A DNA stretch of 64,000 bases from JBEKHT01 sp049511715. Its GTDB lineage: Bacteria; Chloroflexota; Anaerolineae; Anaerolineales; RBG-16-64-43. The notes under the pieces were generated by a model. That model did no database searches. It was given only the letters and a program-made list of their open reading frames with translations, and was not told where the DNA came from. Of the stretch, positions 24,537 through 32,190 are shown in pieces. Position 1 is the first letter of the stretch. Each line of letters begins with the position of its first letter. The position numbers were made by a program, and so were the translations under genes. Location: contig JBEKXU010000006.1 of NCBI GenBank assembly GCA_049511715.1, forward strand, positions 1-64,000, written 5' to 3'.

Positions 24537-25946
24537 ATGTCGGTCAAGGTGAACAGCGAGCTGGCGGAACGAATTCGGGAGAAGACTGGGGAAAACGTCT
24601 ATCTCTGCTACCAGTGTGGGAAATGCACCTCGGGCTGCCCCCTGGGCGAGTTCTTTGACCTGGCCCCCAACCAAGTCTTGGGAGCGGCGCAGCTGGGGCT
24701 GGAGGAGGAACTTTTCGAGGCCAAAACCCCATGGCTGTGCGCCTCGTGTCAGACCTGCACGACACGCTGCCCTCAGGGCGTCGACTTGGCCCGGATTATG
24801 GACTTTATCGTCAGTGACGCTCTGGCGCGGGGCATCCGCCCCAAAGTGCCTCCCGTGGCTGTCTTCAACAAGGTGTTCTTGCGGGATGTGAACCTGATCG
24901 GTCGGTCGTATGAGCTAGGCCTGATTGCCGAAGTCGACTTAAGGAATCTATCCCTGATTCGGGATCTGCCTCTGGGGATTGCGATGATTCGGAAGGGGCA
25001 GGTGGTCATGCTGCCGGAAATCGTCCGGCCGCGGTGGCGGCCCGCCCCGCTGGAGCGGCCCGCGCGGCCGGAGGGGGAAGTGGGCTACTATCCGGGCTGT
25101 TCCCTGCACGGGGTTGGCGGTTCTTATGACCGTTCAGCCAAGGCCTGCCTGAGGGCGTTGGGGAAGAAGCCGGTGGAACCGGAGGGATGGGTGTGTTGTG
25201 GATCCACGCCGGCGCACCGTCTGGACGCGGACCAGGCGCTACGCTTGCCGCTCATGAACCTGGATCTCCTGGAGCAGCAGGGTTTTCACGAGGTGACTCT
25301 GCCCTGCGCCGCCTGCTTCAATCGATTCCAAGTGGCCTTGCACGAAATGGAGGAGGAGCCGGAGCGCCGGAAGAAGTTCGAGAGCGAGATGGGGCACAGT
25401 TATCCCAGTGATGTGGCAGTGCATTCGCTGCTGGGCTATGTGGTTGAGCAGCTGGGACTCGATGAGGTTCAAGCGCGGGTGAGGCGGCCTCTGACCGGCC
25501 TGAAGGTGGCTTGCTATTACGGTTGCCTGCTGACTCGGCCGCCGAGGATCACGGGATCGGGAGAGGCGGAGTACCCTCGGATGCTGGATCACGTGATGGC
25601 CGCACTCGGGGCGGAACCCGTAGATTGGGACTTCAAAACGACTTGCTGTGGAGCTTCTTTGGCCCTCACTCGCACGGACATCGTGGTGAAGCTGTGCCAG
25701 AGGATCATTGAAAACGCCCGGGCGCGCGGGGCCGAGATGATCGTAGTGGCCTGCCCGCTGTGCTGCAACAACTTGGAGAGCCGCCAGGATGCCATGCCCC
25801 GTGAATTGAGCACGCCGATTGCGTACTTTACCCAATTGATGGCGGTGGCCTTTGGCCTCGAGGGGGAAGCAGGATTGCAGCACAATATGGTTGACCCGCG
25901 TCCTCTGTTGCGGGAAAGGGTTGCTGCGGCGGAACATCCCGCGTGA
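24537..25946 (+). CDS. hdrCB: HdrC-HdrB fusion protein
   Basis: A 469-aa fusion. The N-terminal HdrC part has two [4Fe-4S] motifs, CYQCGKCTSGCP and CASCQTCTTRCP. The C-terminal HdrB part has two CCG domains that hold noncubane clusters: YYPGCSLHG with WVCCGSTPAH, and CYYGCLLTRPPR with TTCCGASLALT and ACPLCCNN. In normal Hdr complexes these are separate subunits. The ATG at 24537 follows AGGAGAGG. Placed directly after metFV, it probably docks HdrA to the MetFV reductase; the noncubane centre could take part in electron transfer instead of heterodisulfide reduction, since no coenzyme M/B metabolism is expected. Confidence 0.93.
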   Translation: MSVKVNSELAERIREKTGENVYLCYQCGKCTSGCPLGEFFDLAPNQVLGAAQLGLEEELFEAKTPWLCASCQTCTTRCPQGVDLARIMDFIVSDALARGIRPKVPPVAVFNKVFLRDVNLIGRSYELGLIAEVDLRNLSLIRDLPLGIAMIRKGQVVMLPEIVRPRWRPAPLERPARPEGEVGYYPGCSLHGVGGSYDRSAKACLRALGKKPVEPEGWVCCGSTPAHRLDADQALRLPLMNLDLLEQQGFHEVTLPCAACFNRFQVALHEMEEEPERRKKFESEMGHSYPSDVAVHSLLGYVVEQLGLDEVQARVRRPLTGLKVACYYGCLLTRPPRITGSGEAEYPRMLDHVMAALGAEPVDWDFKTTCCGASLALTRTDIVVKLCQRIIENARARGAEMIVVACPLCCNNLESRQDAMPRELSTPIAYFTQLMAVAFGLEGEAGLQHNMVDPRPLLRERVAAAEHPA

Positions 25947-25975
25947 GTTCCTCCCCCAGAAGAGGAGGCGATCTC

Positions 25976-26833
25976 ATGGAGAAGAGAAACAAGGTCTTGC
26001 TTCCTGCGCTCCTGGAGAAGATGCGGCAAGGCGTGCCCATCACCATGATCACCTGCTACGACTATTCGATGGCCTGTTTGGTGGAGGAGGCGGGCCTAGA
26101 CATCGTGCTGGTGGGGGACAGCCTGGGGATGACCCTCCTGGGGTATGAGGGCACGCTGCCGGTGACCATGGCGGACATGATTCCTCATGCTCGGGCCGTT
26201 CGGCTGGGCGCGCCTGGGGCTTTTCTGATCGGGGACATGCCCTACATGAGCTACCAGCCTGCGGTGGAGATGGCAGTGCGGAACGCGGGTCGCTTCATGG
26301 CGGAAGCCTCCTGTGACGCGGTCAAGCTGGAGGGGGGAGCCGAGATGGCGGACCGGGTCCACGCAATTGCCGCCGCCGGCATTCCGGTCATGGGCCACCT
26401 GGGGCTGACCCCGCAGAGCGTCTCGGCGCTGGGCGGGTTTAAAGTCCAGGGAAGGGATGCGGCCCGAGGAAAGAAGATTGTGGAGGACGCTGAGCAGCTG
26501 GAGGCGGCGGGAGCCTTCAGCATCCTGCTGGAGATGGTGCCGGACCGCGTGGCGAAACTGATCCGCGATCGGGCGGGCATTCCCATCATCAGCCTGGGGT
26601 CGGGGCCGGACGCGCACGGGCAGCTGCTCATCTTTCACGACATGTTTGGGCTGTACCCGCGCTTCAAGCCGAAGATGGCCAAGGTGTTCGGGGAGGCCGG
26701 GAAAGTCATTCTGGAGGGACTGAGGCGCTATGTGAGCGAAGTGACCTCCCGGGAGTTCCCGCAGCCGGAGAACTGGTTCACGATCAAGGATGATCAATTT
26801 GCGGAGTTGGTGAAATCTTTGGGGGAGAAGTGA
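25976..26833 (+). CDS. panB: Ketopantoate hydroxymethyltransferase-like protein (PanB family)
   Basis: A 285-aa (beta/alpha)8 enzyme. PanB takes a C1 unit from methylene-THF to make ketopantoate, a precursor of pantothenate and CoA. Conserved blocks are ITCYDYSMACLVEEAG, VGDSLGMTLLG, LPVTMADM, MGHLGLTPQSV and the catalytic glutamate in LLEMVP. The usual PVIGIGAG loop is changed to PIISLGSG followed by PDAHGQ, so the copy is diverged there. The ATG at 25976 follows AGAGGAGG. Its stop overlaps the GTG of the next gene. Context supports either CoA supply for acetyl-CoA synthesis or a new C1-transfer role; sequence alone cannot separate these. Confidence 0.88.
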   Translation: MEKRNKVLLPALLEKMRQGVPITMITCYDYSMACLVEEAGLDIVLVGDSLGMTLLGYEGTLPVTMADMIPHARAVRLGAPGAFLIGDMPYMSYQPAVEMAVRNAGRFMAEASCDAVKLEGGAEMADRVHAIAAAGIPVMGHLGLTPQSVSALGGFKVQGRDAARGKKIVEDAEQLEAAGAFSILLEMVPDRVAKLIRDRAGIPIISLGSGPDAHGQLLIFHDMFGLYPRFKPKMAKVFGEAGKVILEGLRRYVSEVTSREFPQPENWFTIKDDQFAELVKSLGEK

Positions 26834-28137
26834 ACGAGGAGCTTGCGGGGCGGCTGCCGATCCCTTGGGAGCACGTGCAGGAGGTGAACCGGCTTCTGGG
26901 GGACTCTCAGGGGCCGTTGGTTCGCGGTCTCCTGGATCTTGTGGAAAAGTATGGCGGGGTGGAAGAGATCAACCGAAAGGCCCAGGAAGCGGGAGCGCTT
27001 CCGGGCCTGATCGAACGGCTCCGGCGGCTGGGCTCCCCCTACCTTCAGGATCTGGAGTGGCTGCGGACGCAACGCGATCGGGGCGCGTTTGTGCGCATGA
27101 AGGAGTTTGAGCGGGGCGTCCTTGGAGATCGGTTCGCCGCTGCCAGATTGGAATCGGGCCTGGCCGTGACACTGGAAATCAGCGCCTTTCAGTACTTTCC
27201 ATGGATTGTGGAAGAGGCCCGGCGAGCGATCGAAGCGAAGGAGCTGATGCCCGGGCGATTCATCCGGGTCCGCCGAATGAAGGAGTCCGAGGGAGATGGG
27301 GGGGACCTGCTGGCGGTGGGTGCGGCCATGCAGATTGTGGGCGCGTCGTATGTCGAAACGCTGGACACGAAGGGGACCGACGGCTCGAACGTGCATTTGG
27401 GGGGGCCGGATACGATTACTGGCTACTTCGGAGGGGTTGGCGAGCCTAACGAACACGCCTTGCAGTGGGTGGACGAGCTTCTTTACTACTACACAAACTA
27501 CGGGATTCGATCCGTCCTGAACGTCAACTCCGGGACCGTTTTGCTGGGCTACCTGCTGCACAAGATTGGGATCGACCTGGAGTTCAAGATCTCCGTGTTC
27601 TTGGGGAATGATAACGTCTACGCCGTGCTGTGGACCCTGATTGGCGCCCGTCTCTTCTCAAGGGCGGACGGGACGACTCCTCTGATCGGGTTCAATTTCA
27701 GCAATTCTGTCGACAACGCGACTCTTCGGCTGTGCGCCGATGCGAGGCGGGCGCTGAACTTGGAAGACATCGTGCGGTTTGAGCATCACATTACGGAGGC
27801 GTGGAAGAGCATTGTCCGCCAGCCCTATAATCGGCGCGCGGAGCTGGTTGAGGTGGCTCACCAGGTGGCCAACATTTCGGCCAAGCATGAGGGCGGTGAA
27901 GTGGCGGTGGAGCAAAAGCGCGATCACCCCTCGGACATTCTCGACTATTTCCTGGCCAAGGAGGATGTAGAGGCCCAGGGGCTGATGCCGCTGTTGCTGC
28001 GCAACTACCTGGACAAGCACGAGTCGCTCAATTTAACGGCTCGGGCGCTCATCGCGGCCGGTATCCCTGTGGTGGCGGCGCGCCACTTGCACGGGGAATC
28101 TGCGCAGGCCGGACCGGCGGGGGAGGCGAGACGATGA
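26830..28137 (+). CDS. Unrecognised 435-aa protein coupled to panB and cooC
   Basis: I do not recognise this family. The GTG start at 26830 overlaps the panB stop and its own TGA overlaps the ATG of the second cooC, so the three are translationally coupled. The first ~110 residues are charged and helical (VEKYGGVEEINRKAQEAG). Residues ~115-330 look like an alternating alpha/beta enzyme core with conserved-looking loops: VETLDTKGTDGSNVHLGGPD, GGVGEPNEHALQW, NVNSGTVLLGYLLHKIG, FLGNDNVYAVLW and FNFSNSVDNATLR. Asn, Gly, Asp and His in these loops would suit a TIM-barrel active site. There is no cysteine cluster, signal peptide or membrane helix. It is not a truncated known protein as far as I can see. 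Base composition matches its neighbours. Confidence 0.8.
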   Translation: MNEELAGRLPIPWEHVQEVNRLLGDSQGPLVRGLLDLVEKYGGVEEINRKAQEAGALPGLIERLRRLGSPYLQDLEWLRTQRDRGAFVRMKEFERGVLGDRFAAARLESGLAVTLEISAFQYFPWIVEEARRAIEAKELMPGRFIRVRRMKESEGDGGDLLAVGAAMQIVGASYVETLDTKGTDGSNVHLGGPDTITGYFGGVGEPNEHALQWVDELLYYYTNYGIRSVLNVNSGTVLLGYLLHKIGIDLEFKISVFLGNDNVYAVLWTLIGARLFSRADGTTPLIGFNFSNSVDNATLRLCADARRALNLEDIVRFEHHITEAWKSIVRQPYNRRAELVEVAHQVANISAKHEGGEVAVEQKRDHPSDILDYFLAKEDVEAQGLMPLLLRNYLDKHESLNLTARALIAAGIPVVAARHLHGESAQAGPAGEARR

Positions 28138-28916
28138 AGGTCGCAATTGCGGGGAAGGGGGGAGTCGGGAAAACGACGCTCTGCAGCCTGCTGGCGTACT
28201 CCTTCGCTGGGCAGGGCTATCAGGTTTTGGCCGTGGATGCAGACCCGTCGCCCTGCCTGGGCCCCGCTCTGGGTTTCCCCGAGGAGGCTCTGCAGGGGCT
28301 GCGCCCGATTGCGCAAATGGAGGAATTGATCGCCGAGCGCACGGGGGCTGAGCCGGGGGCCTTCGGCGGGTACTTCCGCCTCAATCCTCGGGTGGACGAC
28401 TTGCCGGATGCGTATTCGGCGGTCCACCGGGGCATCCGCCTGCTGGAGCTCGGGGCGGTGAAGAAGGGCGGGTCGGGCTGCATTTGTCCGGAAAGCGTCC
28501 TGCTGCGGTCCCTGGTCACGCACATCCTGCTTCGAAGGAACGAGGTGGTTCTGCTGGACATGTACGCCGGGGTGGAACATCTTGGACGGGCCACGGCTGA
28601 TGCCGTGGACGCCATGCTGGTGGTGGCCGAGCCGACGGAAAGGAGCCTGGCGACTGCCGGACAGATTCGCACTCTGGCCGCAGACCTTTCGTTGAAAAAC
28701 CTCTTCCTGGTCGGCAGCAAGGTTCGAGACGATGAGGACCGCCGCTACATCGCCGGCCGTTCTCCTGGGTTGGAGGTGATCGGCTACCTGTCGGATGATC
28801 AGGCGGCGCGCGATGCGGATCGAAGGCGGGTGCCCCTGTGGGATCTTTCGTCGGGGTTGGTTCGTGAGACCGAGGCGATCCGGATTCGTCTGAGTTCCGA
28901 GTTGGGTGCGAAGTGA
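28134..28916 (+). CDS. cooC: CooC-type nickel-insertion ATPase (second copy)
   Basis: A 260-aa MinD-like ATPase with deviant Walker A AGKGGVGKTT, the switch segment AVDADPSPCLGPALG and the CooC CxC motif as GSGCICPESVLL. Residues LLDMYAGVEHLGRATADAVDAM form the Walker B/switch II region. Its ATG overlaps the stop of the unknown gene (ATGA). It differs substantially from the acsF copy at 14646 (shorter CxC context, different middle), so the two may serve different nickel sites, for example C-cluster versus A-cluster. It is the last gene before the cluster terminator. Confidence 0.92.
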   Translation: MKVAIAGKGGVGKTTLCSLLAYSFAGQGYQVLAVDADPSPCLGPALGFPEEALQGLRPIAQMEELIAERTGAEPGAFGGYFRLNPRVDDLPDAYSAVHRGIRLLELGAVKKGGSGCICPESVLLRSLVTHILLRRNEVVLLDMYAGVEHLGRATADAVDAMLVVAEPTERSLATAGQIRTLAADLSLKNLFLVGSKVRDDEDRRYIAGRSPGLEVIGYLSDDQAARDADRRRVPLWDLSSGLVRETEAIRIRLSSELGAK

Positions 28917-29002
28917 ACGAGGCTTTGGGGGCGGGTGGACGCGTCGATCCTCGAGGGGCATTCGGCTGAGTTGCGGCCCCTGGCAAGCGGTTGCAAAGAG
29001 AT

Positions 29003-29033
29003 GGCGCCTCGGACGGAGAGGCGCCGTGTTTTT
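29003..29033 (+). terminator. Intrinsic terminator of the acetyl-CoA cluster
   Basis: GGCGCCTC (29003-29010) pairs with GAGGCGCC (29018-29025), an 8-bp perfect stem with a 7-base loop, followed by GTGTTTTT. It lies about 85 bp after the last cooC and faces the 3' end of the opposite-strand CpXC gene. Confidence 0.8.
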
Positions 29034-29128
29034 GGGTAAGGCCCGGCTTCAAGGGGCGACGATGCGAAGGGTCCCGGCAGCCCATCAGAGGCAGGCGAGC
29101 CGGCTGCCTGCCAGCTGAACGAAAGGGG

Positions 29129-30484
29129 CTACGCGGTGAACTTGCGGAGGGCGAGTTGCTTCTGTGCGGTTTCGCGCAGGTGCCGCAGCCGGTCGGAGGC
29201 CTGAGATTCCCCCCGCTGCTGGAGGTCCTCGAGCATCAGGTCCATGGCCCTGAGGAGCTGGTCGGTGATCTCGCCGCCGCGCGCCTGCAGAAGGGCATCG
29301 GCTTTCGAGTCGTCCTCCTGCTCGAGCAAATCGCGAATCAGATGAACCTCGGGAGGCAGGGCCTTGTTCAAGGCGAGGAGCACGGACTTCTCAATCTCCT
29401 CGAGCTGACGGGCTGCCTCGGGTTGGTTCCCCTGGCGGGCGGCTTGTAGATTGGTTTGCAGCACCACGAAGAAAGTCTCCGTGAAGTCGGCCAGATGGTC
29501 CTCAATCGCGGTTGGCAAATCGGGAGCCTGCAGCAGAGCCCGCAGGACAGAGGCGCTGTATCCGAGCTCGGCTTCGGCTTCGTGTCGGTAGGATTGACTT
29601 TGCTGCAGGGCGTGGTCGCGGATGGCGGTCAGCCTCTTCTGATCGGAGGTTGCGGCTCGATCGATCCGGGCGGTGAGCCGCTCAAAGAAGGTGTAGTCCA
29701 GGGCCTGCCAGGTGAGCGCCGTCAGCGCCGCGACCCGATCGAGTGAAGGGGCGGACACAAATAGATCGACCAGTTTGTCGAGCGTCGGCATGGGACCGAG
29801 CTTCTGAAGGTCCTGAGCAGCACGCTCGAAGGCCTCAGATTGCTCGCGCAGGCGCTTGCCGAACCGCGTTTGCTCAAGAATCAAGTCCCGCGCTTTGGTC
29901 GCACGCTCGCGCAGCGAGGCATCGTTCCGAGCAGCGGCGGCCTCGGCGAAGGCCGAAACAAGCTGGTAGACCGGGGCATCGATGTCGGGGTCTTTCTGCC
30001 GAATTAAGTCGGGAAGTTGCGCGGGGTCGGCCTGGGCAAGTTCCTGGGCCAGTTGTGCTTTGGCGCGCTGCTGCTCCAGCATCTGGTGGGTGATCCCGTC
30101 GGCCTCCAGAACGCGTTCGACCAGGCTTTGAAGGGTCAGGAAGCTCTGCGGACGAAGCAGATAGCCCTTGCGCTGCTCGGGCGGCAGGGCGCTGACGACG
30201 CGCTGGGTGAGCCGCCCCAGCGCCTGCTCCTGGTCGAGGGTAGGCAGGGCCAGCTCGGCGGGCACATACGTGAGGAGGAGTTCCTTGGCCGAGTCGTGGT
30301 AGACGATCGGCGTGGCCAGGGTTCCGCGATATCCGCAGGTCGGGCAAGAGGCAAGGTTGAATTGGCCGCGAAGCAGGCGGGTCTTGGCTGTGGGGTCCTG
30401 GGCTTGGTCGAAGATCTGGTCAATGCTGGCTGCCAGAGGCGCGCCGCAGTTTGGGCATTTGATGGTGGTCATTGTCGGTGGCAT
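29129..30484 (-). CDS. CpXC-domain protein
   Basis: A 451-aa protein starting with a CpXC zinc-ribbon-like domain: C10/C13 (KCPNCGAPL) and C47/C50 (SCPTCGYRG), followed by VYHDSAKELLLTYVP, which is typical of the domain. The remaining ~330 residues are strongly helical and acidic, rich in Gln and Leu, with no recognised domain. Such proteins are frequent in Anaerolineae, but I know of no proven function. The ATG at 30484 has AGGAAA 7 bases upstream. It is the last gene of a four-gene minus-strand set, 56 bp after the histidine kinase. Confidence 0.8.
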   Translation of the reverse strand: MPPTMTTIKCPNCGAPLAASIDQIFDQAQDPTAKTRLLRGQFNLASCPTCGYRGTLATPIVYHDSAKELLLTYVPAELALPTLDQEQALGRLTQRVVSALPPEQRKGYLLRPQSFLTLQSLVERVLEADGITHQMLEQQRAKAQLAQELAQADPAQLPDLIRQKDPDIDAPVYQLVSAFAEAAAARNDASLRERATKARDLILEQTRFGKRLREQSEAFERAAQDLQKLGPMPTLDKLVDLFVSAPSLDRVAALTALTWQALDYTFFERLTARIDRAATSDQKRLTAIRDHALQQSQSYRHEAEAELGYSASVLRALLQAPDLPTAIEDHLADFTETFFVVLQTNLQAARQGNQPEAARQLEEIEKSVLLALNKALPPEVHLIRDLLEQEDDSKADALLQARGGEITDQLLRAMDLMLEDLQQRGESQASDRLRHLRETAQKQLALRKFTA

Positions 30485-30540
30485 TGTTTTCCTGAGTTTG
30501 GCGGTCCGGGCGCGGATGAGAAGGGAGCGCGGGTCCTAGC

Positions 30541-32151
30541 CTAAGCCGAGATCCGCGCTTGGCCGAGCGGCTGGGTGCGCGGGATGGCGAAAGAAATCCG
30601 TGTGCCGTGCTGGGGCTCGTTGTCGGCCCAAATGCGGCCTCCGTGGGCCTCGACCACCGCCCGTGCCAGGTAGAGCCCGAGCCCGGCCCCAGGGGTCTTG
30701 CGGGCGGCGTCCAGCGCACGGTAGAAGCGGTCAAACACGTGAGGCAGATCCTGCGGATCGATGCCAGGGCCCTGGTCGCTGACGGTCACGAGTACTTGAT
30801 CCGGTTCGACTTGGCCCCGGATTTCGACCTCTGTGCTGGGCGGAGAGTACTTGATGGCATTGGAGAGCAAGTTGGAAATCACCTGGGAGAGACGCTCCTC
30901 GTCCCCCAAAATGACGGGGAATTTATCAGGAAAGTGAACCTGGAATCGGTGGCGCGGCGACTGCGTCGAGAATCTTTCCGCCAGCCGGGAGGCGAGCTCG
31001 TCCAATTTTACCTCGCCCACGTTCAATTCCAGGCCTCCGGCCTGCAGGCGCGAGGCGTCCAGGAGGTCTTGGATCAGGGAGGTGAGGTGATCGGACTCTT
31101 GCTCGATGACCGAGAGGGCATCCTGGATCGTGGCAGGATCCCAGCGGGCGTCTTCGCGTCGAAGGGTGCTGGCGTATCCCTTGATCAGGGCGACGGGAGT
31201 CTTCAGTTCGTGGCTGATGATGGAGATGAATGTGCTCTTGAGTTCCTCGGCTTGACGGAATCGCGTCAGGTCCTGGGCCCCTACGACGATGTTGATCAGG
31301 TTCTTCTCGAGGGAGAAGACGGGTGCGTAGGACAGGCCGATGCTCACCAGGGAACCGTTCTTCCGGATAAGGATCCCCTCCAGGTACAGCGTGGCTTGGT
31401 CCGAGAGGGGCCAGCCCCCCGCTTCGGCCTGGCGGAGCGAGATCCCAGTTTCGAGGCGTTGGAAACGAATGACTTGGTCGTGATCCTGGTTCAGCACCTC
31501 TTCGAGGCCGTAGCCGGTGAGCTTTTGGAGGCTGCGGTTGAACCGCTGAATGCGATTGTCAGGGCCGAGGATGGCGATCCCCTGGGCGGAGGAGTTGAGG
31601 ATCGCATCTAGCCTTTGCTTTTCTTCGTTGACCTGCGTAAACAAGGAGGCGTTGGCAACGGCGATCGCCGCTTGGTCTGCAAAGCTTTCGAGGAGAGCCC
31701 GTTCGTTTGGCGAGAAAAGGGCCTCGCTGCCGCGGAACACAAAAATCACGCCGACTACCTCCCCGCGGGCGATCAAGGGAAGCCCGAGTCCGGTGAGAAC
31801 TCCCAGGGAAGCAACGCGCGTGATCTGCCGTAGCCGGCGATTGATTTCCGGCAAGGCAAAACGTTGCGGGTCGCCCTGGTCGGGGATGTCGTCCAGTAGG
31901 GGGTCCAACTGGCGCAGGAAAGTGGTTTGCAAGCCGTAGGAGGCGGCGATTCGCCATCGGCGGGGAGGAGCCTGTGTGGGGGGACGGCCCGGTGCCTGAT
32001 GCAGGGCAATGATCCCGGCCTCGCCCGTCAGCAGTTCGACAGAGTAGCGAAGGATCTGGTCCAGAACGCGCGTGAGATCCAGCTCTTGCGTGATCGACCG
32101 GGCGAGTTCGAGCAGGATGTCTCGTTGGCGGACCTGAATGTCAGAGAGCAC
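30541..32151 (-). CDS. GAF-PAS sensor histidine kinase
   Basis: A 536-aa soluble sensor kinase. A GAF domain (about 20-180; VIFVFRGSEALFSPNERALLESFADQAAIAVANA) and a PAS domain (about 185-300; AILNSSAQGIAILGPDNRIQRFNRSL) lead to the HisKA box ISHELKTPVALIKGYAS with the phosphorylated histidine. The ATPase boxes follow: NLLSNAIKYSPP, VSDQGPGIDP and GAGLGLYLARAVVEAHGG. No membrane helix is seen, so the signal is probably cytoplasmic. It starts with GTG at 32151, 39 bp after the aminotransferase stop. No response regulator is adjacent. Confidence 0.9.
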   Translation of the reverse strand: MLSDIQVRQRDILLELARSITQELDLTRVLDQILRYSVELLTGEAGIIALHQAPGRPPTQAPPRRWRIAASYGLQTTFLRQLDPLLDDIPDQGDPQRFALPEINRRLRQITRVASLGVLTGLGLPLIARGEVVGVIFVFRGSEALFSPNERALLESFADQAAIAVANASLFTQVNEEKQRLDAILNSSAQGIAILGPDNRIQRFNRSLQKLTGYGLEEVLNQDHDQVIRFQRLETGISLRQAEAGGWPLSDQATLYLEGILIRKNGSLVSIGLSYAPVFSLEKNLINIVVGAQDLTRFRQAEELKSTFISIISHELKTPVALIKGYASTLRREDARWDPATIQDALSVIEQESDHLTSLIQDLLDASRLQAGGLELNVGEVKLDELASRLAERFSTQSPRHRFQVHFPDKFPVILGDEERLSQVISNLLSNAIKYSPPSTEVEIRGQVEPDQVLVTVSDQGPGIDPQDLPHVFDRFYRALDAARKTPGAGLGLYLARAVVEAHGGRIWADNEPQHGTRISFAIPRTQPLGQARISA

Positions 32152-32190
32152 TAAGCCTCCGCGGTTTTGAGCCGGCGGATGTTCTCCGGG

